From Channallabes apus (lineage: Eukaryota > Chordata > Actinopteri > Siluriformes > Clariidae), in the NCBI GenBank assembly GCA_030522415.1, contig CM060118.1, positions 23,291,651-23,355,650 on the forward strand: a stretch of DNA of 64,000 nucleotides, given 5' to 3'. This document shows positions 34,735 through 45,989 of the stretch, piece by piece (the stretch's first letter is position 1; every line of letters starts with the position of its first letter). The translations under genes were made by a program, and so were the position numbers. The notes under the pieces are model-generated. The model saw only the letters and a list, made by a program, of their open reading frames with translations, had not been told where the DNA came from and did not search any database.

Positions 34735-35110
34735 AAGGTCTGCCACTACATGGACAAAAGGATATGGTCACCTCATCCTGACACCAATACTTGATGTGCT
34801 AGTTGAAGATTCAGTTCCAATTTGAATCACCCAATGCTGTTAGAATACCCTACACTGTTCTGGGAATGGCTATCCCTAGATTTTTAACACGGCCGTTGGA
34901 GTGATTTGCACAATCAGCCACTGGAGCAATGCTGAGGTTTGGCGCTGAGGTTTGGCACTGATGGAGGAGAAGGCCAGGTGTGCATTCTGTGCTCTAACCC
35001 ATACCATTGGTGTTTGAGGTTGAGGTCAGTGTTTTGTGCAGATGACTTATGTTTTTCCAAAGTAACCTGGGTTAACCATATCTTTATGGTGATTTGTCTT
35101 TGTGCTTAAA
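34735..35110 (-). mobile_element. DNA-transposon relic
   Basis: The stretch beginning CTACATGGACAAAAGGATAT and including GAGGTTTGGCACTGATGGAGG and GGTGTTTGAGGTTGAGGTCAG follows the layout of the fish repeat also seen at 9945-10195. The strand is inferred from that layout. No reading frame remains. Confidence 0.45.
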
Positions 35111-35788
35111 GCATTGTCATTCTGGATAAAGTTTGAGTCATCAGTAAAGATAATGCTCCAGCATACAAATATCCTCTAGACAATCATGTGACCTCTAATT
35201 ATGTAGTAAAAGTTTGGAAAAGGACCACATGTGAGGGCCATGGTCAGGTATCCACCTCCTTTCCCTATACACGTCTCAATGCAGAATGTTACTACAAATA
35301 TTGTAAATTATAGCTCTACTGTCATAATGAGTAATAACTGCTGTCAAATTTTATTTGAAAGATTGTGCTGCCCTTGAATTCAATTCCTTGAACTGAGAAT
35401 AGCTGCAAAAAATGCCCAAGTTCTACACTGAGAGTACTAACACATACATGTAATGGCGTCTTACATACCATCTTACATACCAAAGAGGTTTAACTAATTT
35501 TGTGACATACAGTTAACGGACTACTGTAGCTCTATAGATTTAATTACTGGCAATATGTAGAAGTTAGCAGCTAGTTGTATGTGACCCAATCCTTAATCCT
35601 TATGTACAAACATCTAGACCAACAATGACAAAAAATAAAAAGGACGTGGTGGGCACATGTGTGCTATCGTGTATCTGCTTAGATTCAGCATGACAGTATT
35701 CCACCTTAAACAGATCAGAGCTGAGAGAAATAACAGGGTTGTTAAAAAAATTGCCCAGTAGGTACTGAACCACAAAGCCACCCTGCCT
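35111..35788. other. no gene seen
   Basis: AT-rich DNA downstream (on the minus strand) of the cysteine-rich ORF. I recognise no repeat or exon. TACTGTA occurs at 35522. Confidence 0.45.
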
Positions 35789-36079
35789 TTACATGATGCC
35801 ACAGAGTTTTCTCTCTTTAGCGAGACTCTTGATGTATTTACATCTGAACATTTCAACCCCTTCAACATACACTTCATTTTCCACTTTAATTTGACAACAG
35901 CAACAAAGCACCTCAGGATGTGCATTATTGATGGGTAGTAATTTAGCACAGATGTGACACAGCGGGGAGTGCTGAGCTATACGTGACAGCTTTCTGTCAA
36001 CTGAGAGGAAATATTTATTGCATTTTTTACACCACTTTTGCAGTGGGATAATTATAGCTGATGCACACTGAACTGTCAT
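35789..36079 (-). CDS. cysteine-rich 96-residue ORF, unidentified
   Basis: An ATG-initiated frame on the minus strand, ending in TAA. The cysteines are arranged like a zinc-binding module: WCKKCNKYF, then HSPLCHICAKLLP, then LCCCCQIKVE and MFRCKYIKS, so roughly CxxC, about 20 residues, CxxC, about 16, CCCC, about 16, C. The region just upstream (36085-36125) holds two CCAAT-type boxes in the minus orientation (GGCCAATCA, ATCCAATCC), but no TATA box is obvious. I do not recognise the family. It could be a small gene, one exon of a larger one, or a relic of a mobile element's accessory gene. No repeat ends were seen around it. Confidence 0.35.
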   Translation of the reverse strand: MTVQCASAIIIPLQKWCKKCNKYFLSVDRKLSRIAQHSPLCHICAKLLPINNAHPEVLCCCCQIKVENEVYVEGVEMFRCKYIKSLAKERKLCGIM

Positions 36080-36785
36080 TGTTGCTCCTCATGGAATAGT
36101 TTGATTGGCCAAGATAGGATTGGATAAAAGCAAATAAAGATGTAATACGCAAGGGGAAAACACCAGAAAGTTCATTACAACCATCAAGTGCTAGATTAGC
36201 AAAATAGAGACATGTATTTTCTGGCTGTTTAAAATGCAAAATAGTTTTCCACTTTTTTCATAAAACAGGTAAGGCATTCCTCAATTTGGCGAAAAAGACA
36301 TGCTAATTTCAGGTTTATGGAAAAAGGGTATTTTAAATGGTTATTTTTCTTAGAGTATAAAATTCAAAAGACTTTTTAAAAACCAACTGGAAGATACCAT
36401 CATAGCAATGTGATAGATGGATAAAAATTCATGTTTAATTTATGACTTATTTTAGACTGCTACCCTTCCTGGTCTTCAGAAATCAATTTCTCCACACATT
36501 AGTGCCAGTTCCTTTAGGCTGAATTTGCCTTGTTTTATTTAACAGTATAATAAAAATAAATAAATAATAGCCAACAAAAAAAATCTCAAAAGTCTCAATA
36601 AATTAAAGAGTAATGTACTGTGACGATCTTTAGCAGCAGTACAAATAGTGTGTGTATGTATGATAAATTGCTTCTTCATAACTGGTTTATATCCAAGCTA
36701 AAATATTGTCCTGTAAAAAACACCAACCTGCGATAACATTAAAATGCTAAATATTAATTCCGTCCGTATTCTAAATCCATCCTTG
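36080..36785. other. no gene seen
   Basis: AT-rich, no supported gene. The stretch includes the possible promoter side of the cysteine-rich ORF. Confidence 0.45.
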
Positions 36786-36787
36786 TG

Positions 36788-36925
36788 ACTCTTCATGACC
36801 TCTGATGGTGTGCTGTGGTGTCTGGCAGCTGGACGTTAAAGGCGGATCTTTTGGGTGCTGTGGGTTTCAGGGAGGGCCACCATGGATTGGACTTATTTGG
36901 TGCATCCTATGGATGCTCACATGGG
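36788..36925 (-). mobile_element. Tc1-like relic next to DIRS copy 2
   Basis: CTCTGATGGTGTGCTGTGG, GGGAGGGCCACCATGGATTG and TGCATCCTATGGATGCTC resemble the reverse strand of the fish Tc1-like element whose other part appears at 62230-63000. DIRS copy 2 begins about ten bases later, so it probably inserted into or beside this relic. Confidence 0.45.
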
Positions 36926-37199
36926 TGTTATCAGTTCCCTTTCAAAGGCTTCTCTCGATGCTGCGTGAAAACGCTATGGGAACCATTTTGTCCTGTTATC
37001 GGTTGTGAAGCATGTGTGCAAACACGCCAAATTTTTGGCTATATATAACCTCGGTCAGGTGACGTCATCTGATTAGACGCAGCTGCAGGTTATAAATACT
37101 AGTGAGCCGGCGACAACCCTCAGATCATTTGTCTTCACCTTGTTGTGAGCGTGTCTGTGTTTAAACCAGCAAAATAAGAAAGTGTTTAACTCACCAATA

Positions 37200-38010
37200 T
37201 GGCGGAGTTTAAACTAGATATCCCTCCATGTGTGATAATCCATATCGGAGGGCGATCTCTACACTGCTTCGGTTAAGTGCTGCACGCGCCTCGCATTCCT
37301 TGAGAAGCTTCGAGCCGCCGCGCATTCCTGGCTTAAACTCGTGCATCTGACAGAGCTGCGGCAGACGGAGGTAAGCTCCTTTCTTTCGCGTTCTCATCAC
37401 GGGAATTCCTCTCTTGCTTCCGCGGGGATGGAAATAGCCTTAAGCACTTAAAAACAGTAGACGGCAGGTTCTGTCGGGTGGCCGGAGCCTCAACGACGCT
37501 CTCTCCCCTTTCTTAGCTCTCTCCATATGAGTTAACCCTTTCATGGAGTAAGCTGCACTCATCCCGTGTTTTCCTGCCATCAACTTATTTATTTATTTAG
37601 ATATAGTTGATGTGGAAGCGCGGGGTTATATGATGACGCCCAGATAGAAAAGACGCTCTCTCTCCTGGGACATCATCCTTCCTGGAAAGCTTATACTTCC
37701 TTTCTAGCTGTGTAGACTTTCATCTTCCCTGCAGAGAAAAGCTTTTCAGGCAGCAGGTCAGCTTGGTGCGCCTCTGCACACCATGGCGGTTTTGCAGGCC
37801 TACCAGGCTGGCCTGCTGAGAGACTTGAGTACTGGCGGGGCTCTTCAAGATAAGGCGTATTGGAATTACGCCGAGCTACAGACTTGTCTCTTCGTGCAAC
37901 AAAGCAGACGGCTCGTGTTATCGGCCGTTTTATGGCTGCAATGGTTTTCGCAGGAGGCACCTGTGGCTAAATCTCAGGCGCATCAAGGATAGGATTGTGC
38001 ATTCCTCCTT
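37200..38010 (+). pseudogene. DIRS gag-like region
   Basis: The first ATG at 37200 starts MAEFKLDIPPCVIIHIGGRS, conserved as a decayed version in copy 1 (about 31590-31510). Further on, the segment HTMAVLQAYQAGLLRDLST (from 37782) continues to the QAHQG end at 37989. Between them are stops and low-complexity sequence. It would encode the structural protein of the element's particle. No intact frame is left. Confidence 0.7.
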
Positions 38011-38689
38011 AATGCCCCTATCTCGCCTTCCGGCCTGTTTAGCGATGTCGTTAACTCAGTGGCCACTAGGTTCTGAGGCGAAATTATACGAACAAGCTTT
38101 TGGGAAATTCCCTCCCCGCCGTGCTCAAGAGTCGGGATTGTCGGCCACCCAGTCTCAACCGGGTCTGACTCTTGCGAGGCGTAAAACACAAGTAGGGTGT
38201 TGTTTTTGGAGCCGGGCACCTCCTCGTGAAGATTGGGGTGGGCCGCGTTGCTCCAAGAGGTCAGACTGATTAAAAAAAAATTATAAATGGGAGAGGCACC
38301 CAGAAATCCTTTCAAACGAATGAAGTGTTCTCCCTGGCACCCCCAGGAGGTCGGTGTTCTTGCTCCGCCACCACTGGTGTTTCGGGCAACACCAGTCTCC
38401 AATAGGCTGTTAGTTCTTAGTTTTTTTCCTGCCATGTTTCAGGATGCCGAACATCTAACATCCCCCCCCCCTGTTTAACCAAGCTGCCGAGACTTTTGCC
38501 CTTTTCTGAGAAAGTGGCAGCGTTGAAGCTACTGCCAAGTATACAGTATCTCCTTGGGTACTAAGCACTGTAGAGAGAAACTACAGGATTCAGTTCTCAC
38601 TCCACCCTCTGTGTTTTCAATGGCCTGGTCTCCACTTCCATGAAACCGGAAAGTGCGCATCTGCTGACAAAAGCTGCTGGGGAAGGGGG

Positions 38690-39250
38690 CTATGGAACAT
38701 GTTCCCCTACCAGACAGTGAGTCAGGCTACTACAGTCGGTATTCTTGGTTCCCAAGAGGAATGGGGGCTGCGTCCAATTTTTCAGATTTTGCGGGCTCTT
38801 CTGCTATCTGAAAATCAATGAATACAGCTTCAAATGTTGACTGTCAAAGTGATTGCTCTCAAATCCTACCAAGCGATTGATTTCTGACAATCGATTAAGG
38901 ATGCTTACTTTCATACAGAAATATTGCCACAACACAGGAGGTTCCTGAGGTTCGCTTTTGGGGCCGAAGCTTACCAGTATCGGGTCCTTCCATTGGTCTA
39001 GCTCATCCGCACATATACAAAATGCATGGATTTAGTCCTGGCTCTTACGAGAGTCCCAAGGCATCCGGTATCTAGCACTTCGACATCAGCATGTCGTCCT
39101 AGCTCATCTCTGTTCTCAGGATTGAGACCCAACGCCATGAAAGCGTGCTCTTTCCTGTTCAGAGGACAACACATTGGGTGCCATATGGGATTCGATCGTA
39201 AGCGGGCGCAGCTGTCTCCCACTCATGTCGAACCCATTCTAAACACCCTC
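38690..39250 (+). pseudogene. DIRS reverse transcriptase, YIDD box deleted
   Basis: RT blocks readable with frame changes: RYSWFPRGMGAASNF-region in a shifted frame, YLKINEYSFKMLTVKVIALKS, then KDAYFHTEILPQHRRFLRF and FGAEAYQYRVLPLV. Where copy 1 continues to NYIDDWLAQSQ, copy 2 jumps from RTYTKCMDLVLALTRVPRHP to the following LRHQHV segment. The catalytic Asp-Asp box is therefore lost in a deletion near 39065-39075. Enzymatically dead. Confidence 0.82.
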
Positions 39251-39504
39251 AAGGAAAACAAGCTAGACCAGAAAGTGACCATCACTTTCAGAGATCCTAG
39301 CTCTCATGGCAGCTGTACTGTATCTACGGTGACACCTTTGGGCCTTCTGCAAATGAGAGCATTTCAAGTTGTGGCTAAGAACCAGGGGATTTCACTAGGG
39401 CCAATCCCCAATAAGGGTTACGCGCCAAGTGCTTCGTACCCTTTCTATGTGGTTCAGACCCCAGTTTCTACTCTGGGTCCCACTCTAAGTTCATCTTGTC
39501 GTCA

Positions 39505-39730
39505 CTGATGCTAACGACAGATGCTTCCCTCACCGGCTGGGGTGCGGTCTCAGATGACCATCCAGCCCAAGGGAGCTGGAGAGGCCATCTTCTCGCGCGG
39601 CACATCAATTGCTTCGAGATGACGGCTCTATTTCTGGCCCTAAAGCACTTCCTCTAGCAGTTGAGAGGCTGCCATGTCCTAGTGCGGGTGGACAACACTA
39701 TGGCAGTCTCATATATTATCGCCAGGGCGG
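39505..39730 (+). pseudogene. DIRS RNase H domain, copy 2
   Basis: It carries LTTDASLTGWGAV, a CFEMTALFLALKHFL-like segment with the Glu, and VLVRVDNTMAVSYI. A stop (TAG in CTCTAGCAG, near 39655) and small deletions interrupt it. Most differences from copy 1 are point changes. Confidence 0.78.
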
Positions 39731-39889
39731 ACTGTGCTCGCGCCGCTAATAGCTAGCGCACCAGGTTCCTGTCCCTCAGGGCGACTTACATTCCAGCATG
39801 AATGCGGGAGAAGTAGTACTGTCCAGTCTATCTCTGACTGTATTCCATGTAGCAAGGTGGACCTCTTGCCTTGCAAGATATACTTCGCC

Positions 39890-41000
39890 TTTTACTGCTC
39901 TTCAGATTTACGTCCACCGCATCAGCTAGTGGCGTAGGTCAGAGCAGCTTCTACATGTTTTGGATGAGAGGTGCTATTGCCCTCTCCTATGAGGCGCATG
40001 GGCTCACTTCGCCTCTAGGAATCAGGGCTCATTCAACCAGGGGGATCACCTCATCTATTGCACTAGCAAGAGGTATTCCCCTGCAGCAAGTGTCTGCTAA
40101 GCAGGTAAACCCAGTCCACTGCCGAATTGTTTCAGTGCTGGAGTGTCTGCCCTCGGGTTTGTGCCCTAGTACTCTCAGGACGTACGTAACCGCATCCTCT
40201 CTCAACTATCTTCCGAAAGCTCCATAAACCCAACATGCACCCTATTGTTTTTGAAGCCTTCTGTCCTCCGCATTTACAGCTTCGGAGCAGGAGAGACTTC
40301 ACTTACTGTATCCAGCTCGTGCTCTTCAGATCTACGTCCACCGCATCAGCTAGTGGTGTAGGTCAGAGCAGCTTTTGCATGTTTTGGGGGCCGTCACCGG
40401 CGGGCAACCACCCCTACACCTAGTAGATGCTTTGCCCTCTCCTATGAGGCGTGTGGGCTCACTTCGCCTCTAGGAATCAGGGCTAATTCAACCTGGGGAT
40501 CGCCTCATCTATTGGATTAGAAAGAGGTATTCCCCTGCAGCAAGTGTTGCTAAGCAGGTAGACCCAGTCCACTGCCGAATTGCTTCAGTGCTGGAGTTTC
40601 TGCAGGATGCACCTAACTGCATTGTTTGAAGCCTTCTGTCCTCCGCCTTTTACAGCCTCGGAGCAGGAGAAACTTAATTTACTGTTCAGTACATGCTCTT
40701 CAGATTTACGTCCACCGCACCAGCCAGTGGCGTAAGTCAGAGCGCCACTATACTGAGTGAGAGATGCATATTGCCCTTTCCAATGAGGCGCGTGGGTTCA
40801 CTTCGCCTCTAGGAAGCAGGGCTCATCCAACCAGTGTGATCGTCCCAGTTTGCACCAGCAGGAGGTATCCCCTGCATCAATTGTGTGGCGCGGAGGGTTG
40901 GTCCTCCCCGCACACATTTCTTACATTTATAATCTGGATGTTCATGCTACACCGGGCTCACGGCCCCCGAGTTAGCTGCCCAGGCATAGTTCTGAGACCT
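39890..41000 (+). pseudogene. DIRS recombinase, rearranged in three partial tandem units
   Basis: The landmark GCTCTTCAGATTTACGTCCA (start of the recombinase LQIYVHR segment) occurs three times, at 39897, 40321 and 40695. Each is followed by the S-Q-WRKSEQ/GVGQSS region and LTSPLG-RAH. After units one and two the text runs from the PLQQ-V segment directly into the amino-terminal recombinase sequence (VNPVHCRIVSVLE; VDPVHCRIASVLEFLQ), reversing the normal protein order. Unit three alone reaches the carboxyl end with CGAEGWSSPHTF and the region of the catalytic tyrosine (TTTATAATCTGG in a shifted frame). It is a scrambled remnant produced by duplication and deletion. Confidence 0.8.
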
Positions 41001-41074
41001 TCTCGGCCTTGTGCGCACACGCTACACAACCTTAGGGTCCAGACACTTGTAGTGCGGCGGCGTTGGTATTCTCG

Positions 41075-41195
41075 TTCCCATAGCATTTTCACGCAGCATT
41101 GAGAGAAGCCTTTGAAAGGGAGCGTTTCGCGTTACTTTGCTGTAACCCTGTTCCCTGAAAAGGCAGGAACGAGATGCTGCGTCCTAATGCCGCAC
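41075..41195 (+). repeat. DIRS internal complementary region
   Basis: The left half (41075-41121) is the reverse complement of the element's left terminus; the right half (41132-41164) is a perfect reverse complement of 41399-41431 near the right terminus. In DIRS models this segment templates joining of the two ends into a circle. Here it overlaps the end of the recombinase remnant. Confidence 0.88.
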
Positions 41196-41448
41196 TACCA
41201 CGTGACCGTTCAGACAAATTAATCTGAGGTTTGTCGCCGGCTCACTAGTATTTATAATCTGCAGCTGCGTCTAATCAGATGACATCTCCTGACCGAGGTT
41301 ATATATAGCCAAAAATTTGGCGTGTTTGCACACATGCTTCACAACCGGCAACAGGACAAAATGGTTCCCATAGCGTTTTCACACAGCATCTCTTTCCCGC
41401 CTTTTCAGGGAACAGGGTTACAGCAAAGTAAACCGAGACATTCACTGG

Positions 41449-42434
41449 TATATAATTGATAATCAATACGATTCAATTTAAATGGCAGTGAAATTAGTTT
41501 TCTTGGCGATTGTTGTACATCTGTGTACAAAAATTTATAACAAAATTATAAACATATTGATGTCAAAGGACAGGTGGGCGGTGAACGAGATTAATCTTAA
41601 CATTAGTTTACAACCCAACCCGTAGTACTGCACTTCAAAACAATTACTGGAGGAAATGCTCACAAAAACTGGAAATCATGAAATGTAGAGTACACATACA
41701 GTGTTATTTTGCTGCTAGTAGTCAAGAGCACACTCATTTAATGTGAGAGTTATAAGTGATTTTAAATTTAGACTGATTGTCCAACTCTTGTTTAGAGAAT
41801 GTTTGCATCCTCTCGTGCATACTGCAGCCCTTTTCTGTGCTGATTTTTTTCCAGTTTTGTTTTTCAGACTAATTAGAGATGATTTACAGTCTGTTTACCT
41901 CTGCCATTAGAGCATGCACTGCATGATCAGCGCTTAAGACAGTAACACAGGGTGCACCTAGGCAAAATGTAAAATAACCACCGAACAAGTTCTACATTTG
42001 TGTGTAGGAAATGCCAATAGACAAATGTTTATCACATATGCACTACACAGCTGTATGCAATGGAAGCTGATAAATCTTACACACATGATAAATTGCTCTG
42101 CTCATGCGTAGCTACTTTCATTTGCATAATGAAATTCCATGTAATCACCATACGTACATGGTAATCTGATAAACAACTTCTCTTATTAAAAGTTGTAAGA
42201 AGATAATCAACATTAACAGAAGTGGTGGAGATTTTGTTGTTTTAAATCGAAGAAAATAGAACATGGTTTGTTAGCAACTTTATGCATGATTTGTCTAAGA
42301 ATTGAAGCCAATTTTTATTTAATTTTCTGCCTGGATAATCCATTTAGAAAAACTGCAATGGTATGAAAATCTTTCATTATTGTTGTCCATTTTGCTGCTG
42401 TATTTGAAAACTAAATTTACTAAAACATAAGGTA
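41449..42434. other. no gene seen
   Basis: AT-rich unique-looking DNA. No ORF of note and no recognised repeat. Confidence 0.5.
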
Positions 42435-43284
42435 CAGTGGGGGAAATAAGTATTTGATCCCCTACAGATTTTCTAAGTTTGCCCACTTACAAAGAAATGA
42501 AGGGTCTATAATTTTTATCATAGGTTTATGGTGAAGGATTGAGACAGAATATCAACCAAAAATCCAGAAAAAGCACATAATAAAAATGTTATGAATTAAG
42601 TTACATTTCAATGAGGGAAATAAGCATTTTATTCACTAACAACCAACAATAATTCTGCCCCTCTCAGACTGGTTATGTGCTCTTGTGGTACACATATTCA
42701 TTTAAGAAGGTGCTCCTAACAACAATGTGGTATGTGTATAAAAGCCACCTGTCAACAAAATCTCTATCTACCATTCAAACCTCACCACCATCGGGAAGAC
42801 CAAAGAGCTGTCAAATTTTGGATGAGAACCTCCTGAAGATGGGTTGTGGATGGGTCTTCCAGCACGAAAATGATCCCAAACAAGGAGTGGCTCAAGAATA
42901 AGCACATTAAGGTCATGGAGTGGTCTAGCCAGTCTTCAGACCTTAATCCAATAGAAAATTCATGGAGAGAGCTGTGACTCTGGTAAACAACTACAAAAAA
43001 AGTCTTCCCACTGTGCTTTCCAGCAAGGGTTTCTCTACCAAGTACTACTGTAAGTCATGTTTTGCTTGGGGATCAAATCCTTATTTCCCATTTCTCATTG
43101 AAATGCAACTTAATTCATAACATTTGTATCATGTGCTTTTTCTGTATTTTTGGTTGATATTCTGTCTCAATCCTTCACCATAAACCTACTGTATGATAAA
43201 AATTATAGACCCTTCATTTCTATGTACAGTAAGTGGGAAAACGTAGAAAATCTGTAGGGGATCAAATACTTATTTCCCCCACTG
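42435..43284 (+). mobile_element. Tc1-like transposon with deleted transposase (850 bp)
   Basis: The ends CAGTGGGGGAAATAAGTATT and its complement are flanked by TA (42433-42434, 43285-43286). Inverted repeats of about 190-200 bp are well conserved. The interior keeps only a decayed C-terminal transposase piece: [10 protein letters not shown] (second Asp region, about 42858), then [20 protein letters not shown] with frame changes (Glu region, about 42900-42960). The right inverted repeat contains two 5-bp insertions that are absent from the left repeat (43187-43193 and 43225-43231), interpreted as excision footprints of other Tc1 elements. Confidence 0.93.
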
Positions 43285-43286
43285 TA

Positions 43287-45989
43287 TATACTGTACCGTA
43301 CATACATACAGTCTAATATCCTTACTTGGCTCTTAGTTGGTTTGCAAATGGCAGAATGTTAAAACATAAATTAAAAAACAAACTTTGATAAAGAAATCCA
43401 CGGAAGACTCTCAAGAGTTTAAGAGTTTCCAAACTCTTAAAACAAGTAGTCCTGTGCAAAGGAGCTTGTGCCACATCTTTAAGCAATCAAGTTATCATCC
43501 CAATCTATCTTTACTTGTGCCTTTTCTGAAATATTACTGATCACATTTCATCTGTGATGTCTGTTCTGCATCTTGCTAGCACCGAAAACTGCAATTACTT
43601 TGCCAATGATTAAGATATGATTGACAACAAGTGGGATGAGAGCTCCTCAATCAGTTAACTCATGATTACACTTTTCTCCCACAAGGGGTTCCTGCATTTG
43701 CCTGGTCAGGCGTGTGGGTAAAACTATACACATTCTTATGCACCAAAAACCTAATAACAGTGCAGAAATGTGTTATACTGTACATTGTTTGTACGCAAAA
43801 CTAAGTGCATGCACGGTTGATAAATCATATATCTAGTGTTGAACCTTTTAGGTAAAAAGGAGCACATTTAAAACTACTGTACATTAAAGGCAAGTCCACA
43901 TGTACACTGCTATTTTTTTTAAAATGGGGTTTTTTACTTGTTTTATTTGTTGTTCTTTAAGAAACTATTTTAACACTGGATTTGTTGTCACTAGCTTTTC
44001 AAGTTAATACTGTGTTCATCACTGGGGAGACATGGTTCATGTGGCACATACTCTTACAATCCAAAAACACAGTTTATCCTGTCTACACTGACAACAGAGT
44101 TACCTCTGTTAAAATATTCTCACCCTGGGAGGATTTTTCAAAAGGCCAGTTTTCAATGACCTAAAATCGCTAGGGGTGCTCTGATCAGGGTTTTCGATCC
44201 AAAATCCCAGATCACAGAAATATTGGTGAAATATGGTGATCATCGACTGCTGTTTGCTGGTGTGTGGAGAAGTTATTGGGATCTTTCATTTAAAATTTTC
44301 TATTCATTGTGTAGTATTGTTTATTTATTTACTATTTGTAGCAATTAAAAAATAACTCGTCTAAAACTTCTCATGTACTTGTGGATTAGGCCCAAGACCT
44401 AGCTTTTAGTATTGTCAATAGTTGTTAAATATCTAGAAAATTAAATACCCTTTTGTCTGATATTTTAAGATGTAACAAAATTATCAAACAAATATTGACC
44501 GCATGTGTTTATATATTATATGTAAAAAAAATCTGAAAATCCATGGTTTGCACTGTAACTGAGATGGGTTTGTATCTGATTCTAGACAGTAACACGTTTG
44601 TACTGTAACGCTTCAGTGAAATAGTGACAAAATATTTTAATTAGATAAACTCCATTTGATAAATACTTGTATCTCAGCAAAGATCTGAGGTCTGCTTATT
44701 CTAATCAGCACCATCATGCTTCACTGACTCACTGAAGAGGTGTACAAGAAAAAAAACCTCTGTGGATAAAGTTTTTATTTATAAAAGTTTTTTTTTTTTT
44801 TTTTTTGTACAGTACAGTACATTGATGCAAAATAGATCGATATGGTCTTTAAGTAACTGGAATGCACTTGGACCTGTTAGAATGAAACTAACTTACTAAT
44901 TATTTAATTAACTTTAATCATTTATCAAAAGTGAGGATATAGTTGCGATTAGCATGAATGAGTGGAAGGGGATAGGCAGTGGTGATTTGGCTTTCAGCTT
45001 GTGTCCTCCTCTGCCTGTATTGCACTGTTGGCATGTTAAGTGCCATGCTGCTGGTGATGGTGGTAGAGTGTGCGTGTGTGTGTAATAGTGTTTGGTGTGT
45101 ATGTGTGTGCGCATGATTTGTATCTTGATGGGCAGCAATGTCCCCTCAAAGATAGGAATATTTGACAGTTTTGACACCACTGGTGGAATAAAAAATTGGT
45201 TTCTGAGATTAAGGTCAGGGTTATTTGTACTGTACTGTAGGTGCGGGCATGACATTATTTGGCTGCAATAATAATGCTCAATAAATAGTCTTCACAAAGA
45301 AAATAAGTCAAGTTTATATGTGAGTATGTGTTTGTGTGTGTGCTTTAGAGTTTTCAAAATAGGCTAGCGATGTACCTTAAGACAAAAAAAAAAAAAAGAT
45401 AAACTGTGTCTAGTATTAAGTGTTTGCCTGACCTACTGTATTAAAAACAGACAGGATCCACACAGCTCTTACTGTCTCTCTCGTTTACTGCTTCCAAATA
45501 TTTTGCTTACTTTAAATGCCCCGTTCTCTCTAGATGTTTATATGTTCTTTTTTTAAAGACTGTGGCAAACTCAAGTCGATACAAGACATAATAAAAAACG
45601 TAATGTCATGTTTATCTGCTGATAATTAAGAGTCTGTGCCATTCCTCCATATTGTACTGACTGGGACAAGTTTTTTTCACTCTAATCTTGTTTGCCATAG
45701 TAAAGAAAAAATGCTTGAGCTGGCTTTCATTTCACACAGCGGAGGTGTAAGCTGGAAGGCCATCATCACCCACTCAGCTTCATCCAGTGGACCAAGGGCT
45801 CGATATTACCCTGGTCAGTATTAAAGGGAAGATAATCCAAGTCCCTTAAAATTTTAAAGAAACAAAACGTAACAAAAAAAAAAAAAAGAATGGTTAAGGG
45901 ATGTTAGCACTGGGGAATTCACTAGTACTGAAAAAAGTAAGAAAAAAGGATAAACACAGGTCAGTCTCACTGGTTGCTTTGAATTTCAC
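43287..45989. other. 3' flank or last intron of zmat4, no exon confirmed
   Basis: If the donor at 45993 is used, a tiny last coding exon and the 3' UTR of zmat4 should lie at lower coordinates; I could not identify them. The stretch near 44170-44215 (AGGGGTGCTCTGATCAGG) resembles a hAT-type element end, weakly. A poly-T run lies near 44789-44806. TACAGTA or TACTGTA occurs about a dozen times, including overlapping pairs at 44808-44819 and 45228-45239. Confidence 0.4.

Larger units (their letters stand above)
36935..41448 (+). mobile_element. DIRS-type retrotransposon, copy 2
   Basis: About 4.5 kb in the opposite orientation to copy 1 and roughly 90% like it in the RNase H region. Order: left inverted repeat (36935 to about 37110), gag-like region (37200-38000), RT (about 38700-39010), RNase H (about 39505-39730), recombinase fragments (39890-41000), internal complementary region (about 41075-41195) and right inverted repeat (about 41225-41448). 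The internal complementary region is diagnostic: 41075-41121 is the complement of the left end (36935-36982) with two mismatches, and 41132-41164 is a perfect complement of 41399-41431 at the right end. All coding parts carry stops, deletions or rearrangements. Confidence 0.92.
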
